A DNA stretch of 64,000 bases, taken from assembly GCA_020431705.1 (NCBI GenBank), contig JAGQHQ010000004.1:1-64000 (forward strand), read 5' to 3'. Below the pieces are notes generated by a model. The model was not told the origin of the DNA. It searched no databases and worked only from the letters and a program-made list of their open reading frames with translations. Shown piece by piece: positions 55,025-61,455 of the stretch (the stretch's first letter is position 1; every line of letters starts with the position of its first letter). The translations under genes were made by a program, and so were the position numbers. The DNA is from Candidatus Dependentiae bacterium (lineage in GTDB: Bacteria; Babelota; Babeliae; Babelales; Vermiphilaceae).

Positions 55025-55609
55025 TTATACAGTAGCTGCCGTGTATAGCAAAAGGCCAGTATTAACAGTAGCTAATACTAAAGTCCCAGCGCCTATTAGT
55101 GTATTACAAACACTCAAACGATAGTTCTTTTTATTTCGCTTAATAGACAGCTGTGTTGCAGCCTGATCAGCCTCCCATCGAGCATCATCAAGTTCACCAC
55201 CGTGCTCTCTACGCTCATCTTCTTTTTGTAAAAACTCTGTTTGCTTTTCAAAAAATTCCTTCTGAGCGACAAGCATCTTTGCCTGTGCAGCAGCAATTGC
55301 ATCAGCTGTGTTATTGGAATTTTTTTTCATATTATTACTAAATACATCAAATCCTAATTTAGCTATTTCACTTGCTTTTTTAGGATCTTTTTCTAAAATA
55401 TCAACCCCAACCATATTTCGAAAATGGTCTTTAGTAAAACCTCCAACCTCTATTTCTGCAAAATCTCCCTCTATTCCAGACTGAGTCGAATCAGTGCGAG
55501 CTAAAAAACTGCTGAAACTTCTTTCTTCAACGCTTTTATTATTATTCATCCCAAAAGCAACAGAACTCAACACACACAATGACAAAACAAAAAAAATAGA
55601 TTTTTTCAT
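55025..55609 (-). CDS. Secreted coiled-coil protein with a C-terminal hydrophobic hairpin (paralogue A)
   Basis: 194 aa. Signal peptide FVLSLCVLSSVAFGM, acidic N-terminal part, a long Gln/Glu/Ala-rich coiled coil (about 95-155, e.g. KMLVAQKEFFEKQTEFLQK), then a C-terminal hydrophobic segment (LIGAGTLVLATVNTGLLLYT). The end aligns with LVVVALVNLGMLLM-type sequence of the next gene, so the two are tandem paralogues. A coiled coil plus a bilobed hydrophobic end is also seen in host-membrane proteins of intracellular bacteria, but this is an analogy only. Confidence 0.6.
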   Translation of the reverse strand: MKKSIFFVLSLCVLSSVAFGMNNNKSVEERSFSSFLARTDSTQSGIEGDFAEIEVGGFTKDHFRNMVGVDILEKDPKKASEIAKLGFDVFSNNMKKNSNNTADAIAAAQAKMLVAQKEFFEKQTEFLQKEDERREHGGELDDARWEADQAATQLSIKRNKKNYRLSVCNTLIGAGTLVLATVNTGLLLYTAATV

Positions 55610-55712
55610 ACTTTTTCTCCCGTAAAATAGTTAATAAGTGCAAACAGATATTACCTATTTATAGTAACGGAGTAGTTCAATAAAAAACAAGCATTATGTA
55701 AATAATTGCTTT

Positions 55713-56288
55713 TTAACAAGATGGATCACCTGCTTGCGTCATAAATAATGACATAAGCAACATTCCTAAATTTACTAATGCAACAACAACAGCGAGCCCT
55801 CCACCCGAAACAGCAGTTATTAACTTGCATTTTAATCGTTTATTCGCTCTTCGCTCTTCGCTTGCTATATCAGCCAAGATAATACTACCCATAGCAGCCG
55901 TCTGCTTCTCTAGCGCAAGTTGCGCTTGTGCGTATGCTAATTGTTCTTTACTGTTTTTGTTTTTTTTACCTTTTTTTGCTTGCCAATTCTCATTTCCTGC
56001 TACCACAAGCTGATTATATTTTTGCTGATCTAATAAATATAAACCCTCGATTCTGTCTTTCACGTCTTGCTTTATACCCCCTTTTTTAAACATTGTTTTT
56101 ACTTGATCAGGAAAACTATCGTAAACCTTATTTGTAAAAATTTTTCCGTACTCATCCATATCTGCATCAAACTCGGTCATAGAAACCTCAACACCACTAT
56201 CCTTACTAACGATCTCTTCCATTGCTATTATAAAAATAGGCATTAAAACAAAAAAATACACAATAAACAACATAAAAATACACTTCAT
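55713..56288 (-). CDS. Secreted coiled-coil protein with a C-terminal hydrophobic hairpin (paralogue B)
   Basis: 191 aa. Signal peptide FVLMPIFIIAMEE, a charged middle region, a coiled coil rich in Ala/Gln (QLAYAQAQLALEKQTAAMG, about 118-155) and a C-terminal hydrophobic segment (GGGLAVVVALVNLGMLLMSL). Same layout and same end motif (A-x-V-N-x-G-x-L-L) as the preceding gene, 103 bp away on the same strand, so it is a tandem duplicate. No catalytic motif. Function unknown. Confidence 0.6.
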   Translation of the reverse strand: MKCIFMLFIVYFFVLMPIFIIAMEEIVSKDSGVEVSMTEFDADMDEYGKIFTNKVYDSFPDQVKTMFKKGGIKQDVKDRIEGLYLLDQQKYNQLVVAGNENWQAKKGKKNKNSKEQLAYAQAQLALEKQTAAMGSIILADIASEERRANKRLKCKLITAVSGGGLAVVVALVNLGMLLMSLFMTQAGDPSC

Positions 56289-56478
56289 ATTCTCTCTCCC
56301 TCAAAAAAAGAACACATCATATATGAACAAAGTTAAAAATTTTTACCGTTTTTCTTTTCCATTTAACCAATTAAATGCTAATGTACTTATTCATATCACT
56401 TCCCAATCGTAGGAATTTAATTTTGGTATATGATACTTAATCAATTTTACTGAAAACAATAAATTTAAACGAATAGTA

Positions 56479-57699
56479 ATGAAGTACTTAATATTTTTTT
56501 TACTAATATTTTTTTTTAACATACAAATACACACAATAAAAAATTACAAACATCTTGTATATAAAAAAAAGATACTACAAAGCCCCGATCAACTCATTAT
56601 TCATACATTAGAGATAAACCCTCAATGTTATGACATAGTATTACATCGTGCACAACATGGTGCCGAATCTGTGTATCAGATGGCACAAGAAACTGGTGCA
56701 ATAGCTGCCATTAATGGTGGCATATTCCGATTTCTCGGTACATTCAAAAATACCCCATTAGGACTACTTGTTATAGATAGAATAATACACACCGATTTAC
56801 AATTTTTACGTGGGACTATTGCATGGAATAATAATGGCACACCGCCAACAATTGCACCAATTAACATTGCATGGCATCTCAATATCAACGGACAACTATT
56901 ACCGATTGATCGTATTAATCAACCACGTGCTGATAATGAAGCAATTGTGTATACATCAGAATTTAAACCAACAACCTTGACTAACAATAACGGTATTGAA
57001 ATTACTATTGAAAATAACAACGTTTTCTCTATTAAAACCGAATCTGGCAATAACAAGATTCCAAAAAGTGGATTTGTTTATTCTGTTGGTATAGATACTT
57101 ATACTTTTTCTTCTTTAAAGAATATTAATGTTGGTGATCATGTTAATCTGTTTTATGATATACAAGTGGATGGCATATTAAAAAAAAAATATTCACCATT
57201 TCAATATATGCTGAGTGGGTCAGGATTACTTATCTATAACAATACATGTTCAACAAAAGAACAATTACACAAAGAGTTATTAGAGGGAAGCTCAATTTTT
57301 TATGGAGACCATCCACATATACCAGATTATCACAATACAAAAAATCGTACATGGTTAATTGAACAAAAACATCCTCGTACAGCCGTTGGCGTCAAAAAAA
57401 ATGGTAACTGGCTTTTTATTGTTGTGGAAGGTAATCGTACTACATGCAATACAAAAAATAGCGGTATAACTCTGCCTGATTTAGCACACCTTATGCAGTC
57501 ACTAAAATGCATATATGCACTTAATCTTGATGGTGGTAGCTCATCTACCTTATATTACAATGGAGCTGTACAAAATAAGTTATCGAGAAGTTTTTTAGCG
57601 CCTCAAAATCCGATACATCAAAACGGCCGATCAGTTACTGATGCATTTTTAATTTTTCCAAAACATTTTAAAAAAAATTCCATACTTATTGATAACTGA
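56479..57699 (+). CDS. Exported phosphodiester glycosidase-like protein (NAGPA/DUF2233 family)
   Basis: 406 aa with a signal peptide or anchor (FLLIFFFNIQIHTI). The family motifs are near the start of the domain (AAINGGIFRF, about 75-84) and in the C-terminal half: HPRTAVGVKKNG, GITLPDLAHLMQSL and the signature ALNLDGGSSSTLYYNG. Relatives include the human mannose-6-phosphate uncovering enzyme and bacterial proteins that cleave sugar-1-phosphodiesters or act on exopolysaccharides. It would act outside the cytoplasm on phosphodiester-linked sugars of the wall, of capsule, or of the host. Single gene, convergent with the next. Confidence 0.85.
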   Translation: MKYLIFFLLIFFFNIQIHTIKNYKHLVYKKKILQSPDQLIIHTLEINPQCYDIVLHRAQHGAESVYQMAQETGAIAAINGGIFRFLGTFKNTPLGLLVIDRIIHTDLQFLRGTIAWNNNGTPPTIAPINIAWHLNINGQLLPIDRINQPRADNEAIVYTSEFKPTTLTNNNGIEITIENNNVFSIKTESGNNKIPKSGFVYSVGIDTYTFSSLKNINVGDHVNLFYDIQVDGILKKKYSPFQYMLSGSGLLIYNNTCSTKEQLHKELLEGSSIFYGDHPHIPDYHNTKNRTWLIEQKHPRTAVGVKKNGNWLFIVVEGNRTTCNTKNSGITLPDLAHLMQSLKCIYALNLDGGSSSTLYYNGAVQNKLSRSFLAPQNPIHQNGRSVTDAFLIFPKHFKKNSILIDN

Positions 57700-57705
57700 T
57701 AACCT

Positions 57706-58350
57706 CTATATTGATTTATCGATAAGCCGCTGTAACACTCCACTATCATTATCAGAAATATATGGAATGTATGCCCATAGGCCACGGGTATATCCCATTA
57801 TCACCTTGTCAAGACCACTTTTTACAACTTTGTACAAAATAAAGCCTACAGATACACCAATTAGGCAAGATTTTACTGGATTATTTTTTGTCCACCGTAA
57901 GATGCGACATAATATGTTTTTTTGTGATTGAATCTTTTCAGAAGATGCATTTTCAATACTTTCTTTTCTATGAGAACTATTACTATGTCTGTATTCTTCA
58001 AATTTATATTGTCTTTTAATATGAACATATACATTCAAAGTTTCATTATCATCACGTAAAGAAAGTGTTATCAAAAAAAACCCTATTCCTTTATCTACAG
58101 TAACCATCCATTTACTATCTTCCCGTCTGACTAATGGAGCATTGCTGTCACCTATACAGCTAATAACAATACCATCACCGCTAGCCCCTAATCTTTTAAT
58201 AGTACACGTCTTTTCATTTGGAGTAACTGTTACTGTATAAAGCTTTGCTACACCAGGAGAATATTTCACCTCTGCAATATACATAGCCTGTAGATTTCCT
58301 GCTGCAACAAGCAGGCAAAAGACAGAAACAAGAAATAGAATCTTCTTCAT
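57706..58350 (-). CDS. Secreted hypothetical protein with C-terminal hydrophobic segment
   Basis: 214 aa; ribosome-binding site GGAGG and signal peptide FLVSVFCLLVAAGNLQAM. The first ~115 mature residues look like a beta-rich domain (LYTVTVTPNEKTCTIKRLG; FFLITLSLRDDNETLNVYV). A charged linker and a hydrophobic segment (NPVKSCLIGVSVGFILYKVV) follow, then an aromatic end (WAYIPYISD). No family recognised. Converges on the glycosidase gene with a 6-bp gap. Confidence 0.6.
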   Translation of the reverse strand: MKKILFLVSVFCLLVAAGNLQAMYIAEVKYSPGVAKLYTVTVTPNEKTCTIKRLGASGDGIVISCIGDSNAPLVRREDSKWMVTVDKGIGFFLITLSLRDDNETLNVYVHIKRQYKFEEYRHSNSSHRKESIENASSEKIQSQKNILCRILRWTKNNPVKSCLIGVSVGFILYKVVKSGLDKVIMGYTRGLWAYIPYISDNDSGVLQRLIDKSI

Positions 58351-58604
58351 TACATAACCTCCAGATAACCAAAATTATACAACCTGCAACTAAAGCATAT
58401 AATATATTGTACCAAAATTTTTCCATTTGTCAATAGGCCGATTGGTCTAAAAGTACAGCCAAGAGAGGCTTTTGATGAATAATTTAGAGAATGTTATCCT
58501 GAAAAATATAGTATTAGTAAACGTATTTAGGCATAAGAGTAAAATGTGGGTACTTATTTACCTACACCATACGTATTGAGACTAAAAAAGAAGGATTTTG
58601 AACC

Positions 58605-58988
58605 ATGTTTGACTATATAAAAAATAATCTCTTAGTGCTGCTTTTGATCGGCTTTTTGGGCATAACAAGCTCTATATCGCCGGTGGCAGACACAGAAAAA
58701 AGGTATGATAACGCAATTGTCATGTTTTATACATCATCATGCCCCTACTGCAAGTATATGCTACCAGTTATGAGCCAAATTCAGCGTGAATATGGCAATA
58801 AAATTAACATTATCTTTATTGAAATCAGTCGTAATCAAACTTTTTATAAAACAGAATATGGTTTTAGAACTGTGCCAACAATTATTTACTTCAAAGATGG
58901 AAAAGAAATGGCACGACATGGTAGTAACAATAAAACGGTTACTGTTACTTTTATAAAAAATAACATTGCTGCCATCTGGGGAATTTGA
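58605..58988 (+). CDS. Exported thioredoxin-like protein with CPYC site
   Basis: 127 aa. An N-terminal hydrophobic signal (LLVLLLIGFLGITSSIS) is followed by a thioredoxin fold: active site SSCPYC (Cys46, Cys49; the C-P-Y-C form of glutaredoxins and some Dsb proteins) and cis-Pro loop TVPTI. It probably acts on periplasmic thiols. The 254-bp upstream gap has no other accepted gene; a 34-codon frame there (58475-58579) with GAGAGG upstream is doubtful. Confidence 0.8.
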   Translation: MFDYIKNNLLVLLLIGFLGITSSISPVADTEKRYDNAIVMFYTSSCPYCKYMLPVMSQIQREYGNKINIIFIEISRNQTFYKTEYGFRTVPTIIYFKDGKEMARHGSNNKTVTVTFIKNNIAAIWGI

Positions 58989-59080
58989 CAACGTAATAAT
59001 TCTCTTATTACACTCCTTGTGGTTTTGCAAAACATTATTTGTTTCAGAACGTAACAACCAAAACTATAAGGAGTTTTTTA

Positions 59081-59575
59081 ATGGCACACCAAAAACCTTC
59101 GTATATTTTATTATTCGCTTTTCTTTTGAGCATAGGCTCGACTTTTTTATCTGCAAAAGTAGCCGAATCCTCGCAAAGAGCATCACTCCATATTAATTCA
59201 GTTGGCATCGGTACTCCTGACCCTTTTTATTGTGATTCATATGGGCATTGCCATTACTATGGCCCTGAAAAACCCCCAAAAACAATATTGGGCAATACAG
59301 CTGTTGCAGTAATGGGTGGAACTATGACATGCATGGGTGCACTTTTTGCAACTATTGGTATTTTTTTAATAAAACAAGCACTTTTTAATAATGAAACATA
59401 TGAAAATGCTCCAGAAATTCAACGAATTTTGGATGGCTTTGGCGGTAGTTTATTTAGCAGTTTTGGCATTGTTTTTGCATTAATTGGTGCTGATACCATT
59501 AAAAAAAGTCTATCTCGTTTATATAAATTATGGCATAATTTACCATTACCAGAAGATGAAATAAAAAAATCTTAA
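59081..59575 (+). CDS. Secreted or membrane hypothetical protein (paralogue of the next gene)
   Basis: 164 aa from ATG 59081, fixed by AAGGAG 8-9 nt upstream. Signal segment (ILLFAFLLSIGSTFLSA), a short His/Tyr/Cys-containing segment (YCDSYGHCHYYG), then two Gly-rich hydrophobic segments (VAVMGGTMTCMGALFATIG and GGSLFSSFGIVFALIG) ending in KSLSRLYKLWHNL. The same layout (signal, two Gly-rich membrane segments, D-x-I-x-x-G/S and L-Y-x-x) occurs in the next gene, so they are likely old tandem duplicates. Function unknown. Confidence 0.6.
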   Translation: MAHQKPSYILLFAFLLSIGSTFLSAKVAESSQRASLHINSVGIGTPDPFYCDSYGHCHYYGPEKPPKTILGNTAVAVMGGTMTCMGALFATIGIFLIKQALFNNETYENAPEIQRILDGFGGSLFSSFGIVFALIGADTIKKSLSRLYKLWHNLPLPEDEIKKS

Positions 59576-59689
59576 ATATGTAACATCATATTTCATCCCT
59601 TCTAATTTACTTTTTCATCTTTTACAAGTACACTCATTCGTAATTTTCGCCAATTTTTAATATACACAAATTTACAAGGGGTGATGTTT

Positions 59690-60298
59690 ATGAAAAAGAG
59701 TTTTGTATTGCCATTAATACTTGGATTCAGTTTAAGTTGTGCACCAGCAAGTTTTGTGCAAGCTGGTGAAAACAATGGACCACTTAAAAACACAGTAAAA
59801 GCCATCGGTGGGGGAATGTTGACTCTTGTGTCAATACCTATTCTTAGTATTGGATTGGCATCAGCAATTGGCACATTACCTAGTCCTTTGGGCTCTGATA
59901 CCACTCAAGATTTTTATTCGGCAACACTATGTGGGGTTATTGGACTACCTATGAATCTCATCGGTGATAATTTGATAGTAGACGGAGTAAAGGGCCTTTA
60001 TCACAACATAAAAAATCGTGTCAAAAGAGTACAACAAAAACAAGAAATATTACCACCAACAGGAAGTATGTCTATAAGTAGAGACAATAATCAGGAAAAA
60101 AGTATACTAACAAAAAAACAAGCAATGGGAGCAAGAATAATATCAGCCACTTTCGAACTACCAGAAAATCCAATACAAAGAAAACCACATTCATTGCTCA
60201 TACATAAAAGAGTAAAACATCCAATTACAGTTAATACTAAGAGAATTGTTGATCACAACGAAAACATTCTTGAGCACCTTGGCCTTGATCAAAATTAA
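59690..60298 (+). CDS. Secreted or membrane hypothetical protein (paralogue of the preceding gene)
   Basis: 202 aa from ATG 59690, with AAGGGGTGA upstream; the frame is open a little further upstream. Signal peptide (LPLILGFSLSCAPASFVQA), two Gly-rich hydrophobic segments (AIGGGMLTLVSIPILSIGL; TLCGVIGLPMNLIGD), then GVKGLYHNIKNRVKRV and a basic hydrophilic tail longer than in its neighbour. A perfect terminator follows. No family recognised. Confidence 0.6.
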   Translation: MKKSFVLPLILGFSLSCAPASFVQAGENNGPLKNTVKAIGGGMLTLVSIPILSIGLASAIGTLPSPLGSDTTQDFYSATLCGVIGLPMNLIGDNLIVDGVKGLYHNIKNRVKRVQQKQEILPPTGSMSISRDNNQEKSILTKKQAMGARIISATFELPENPIQRKPHSLLIHKRVKHPITVNTKRIVDHNENILEHLGLDQN

Positions 60299-60320
60299 CA
60301 GAAAATCATTTACTTTAGAT

Positions 60321-60371
60321 AATAACTAAAAAAACGGCAGGCTAACGCAGCCTGCCGTTTTTTTAGTTATT
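60321..60371. terminator. Perfect bidirectional intrinsic terminator
   Basis: A 22-bp perfect inverted repeat (core ACGGCAGGC and GCCTGCCGT) with a 7-nt loop; A and T tracts flank the GC-rich part on both sides. It separates the secreted protein gene (plus) from nrdB (minus) and should work in both directions. Confidence 0.97.
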
Positions 60372-60437
60372 ATTCGATATAATTCATTATAGAATCACTT
60401 GCCACTTGGCCAAAGAGCTATGACAAAACAGAATATA

Positions 60438-61442
60438 TCACTCCCATTCAAGTGAACTTGCCGACTGATACTCTGTAACTCGAGTTTCAAAAAAGTTCTT
60501 TTCTTTGTTTAGATCAGTTGCCTGAGACATCCATGGTAATGGATTTTCTTTGCCATATACCTTTGGCAAATCAATACGCTCCAAACGACGATCCGCAATA
60601 TATTCTACATAATTAGCAAATTGTTGCGCATTGATACCAAGCACCCCTTTTGGACAAGCATCAAATGCATACTGCTTTTCCAAAATGACAGATTTCTTAA
60701 TCAAGTGTACAATCTCTTGTTGAAAATCAACAGTCCAAATTTCTGGATTTTCGGCTTTAATAGTATTTATTAAATCACACCCAAATGCTAAGTGAATACT
60801 CTCATCTCGCATGATATACTCAAATTGCTCTCCGACACCAACCAATTTATTTTGACGCTTTAATGCAAGCATCATAGCAAAGCCAGCATAAAAGAAAATA
60901 CCCTCCATGATGACGTAATAACCAATTAAATCATGCACAAACTTTTGTATGTTATCTAGTGTGTCTGTAGTGAATGTTGGATCAAACAACGATGTTGTTA
61001 ATGCAACAACAAAATCATCTTTTTCTTTAATCGATGGTATTGTTTCATACATGGTATAAATTTCATCTGGATCCAACCCGAATGAATCGCAACAATAAAT
61101 AAATGTGTCGGTATGTACCGCTTCTTCATATGCTTGACGCAATAAATACTGACGACACTCCGGATTGGTTACATGCTTATATACAGCAAGTACCAAATTA
61201 TTTGCAGTTAGCGATTCTGCTGTTGAGAAAAAACCCATGTTCCATAATACCATACGACGTTCTGATTCACTCAACACATTATTTGATTTCCATTGCTCAA
61301 TATCTTTTTGCATAGAAACTTCTTCTGGTGTCCAGTTATTTGCCACACCATTTTTATAATGTTGACGCGCCCACAAATAGCGCATTGGTAAAATTTTATT
61401 TGGATCTACAGTTGAATTATTAATAATTCCTTGTTTTGTCAT
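60438..61442 (-). CDS. nrdB: Ribonucleotide reductase small subunit, class Ic (NrdB)
   Basis: 334 aa from ATG 61442, chosen for GAGGAAG upstream and its position 13 bp after nrdA. NrdB carries the dimetal cofactor that starts the radical for NrdA. Metal ligands: Glu76, Glu107, His110, Glu180, Glu214 and His217. The first ligand is Glu rather than Asp, and the residue four after His110 is Phe114, where class Ia enzymes have the radical Tyr. These are the marks of the class Ic Mn/Fe enzyme known from Chlamydia trachomatis. As I recall the chlamydial numbering (89, 120, 123, 127, 193, 227, 230), all seven positions fit with one constant offset of 13. Confidence 0.95.
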   Translation of the reverse strand: MTKQGIINNSTVDPNKILPMRYLWARQHYKNGVANNWTPEEVSMQKDIEQWKSNNVLSESERRMVLWNMGFFSTAESLTANNLVLAVYKHVTNPECRQYLLRQAYEEAVHTDTFIYCCDSFGLDPDEIYTMYETIPSIKEKDDFVVALTTSLFDPTFTTDTLDNIQKFVHDLIGYYVIMEGIFFYAGFAMMLALKRQNKLVGVGEQFEYIMRDESIHLAFGCDLINTIKAENPEIWTVDFQQEIVHLIKKSVILEKQYAFDACPKGVLGINAQQFANYVEYIADRRLERIDLPKVYGKENPLPWMSQATDLNKEKNFFETRVTEYQSASSLEWE

Positions 61443-61455
61443 TATTGCTTCCTCA

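Noticed and set aside
58475-58579. 34-codon frame with GAGAGG upstream, before the CPYC thioredoxin
   Set aside because: Too short and without recognisable features; possible leader peptide but unsupported.
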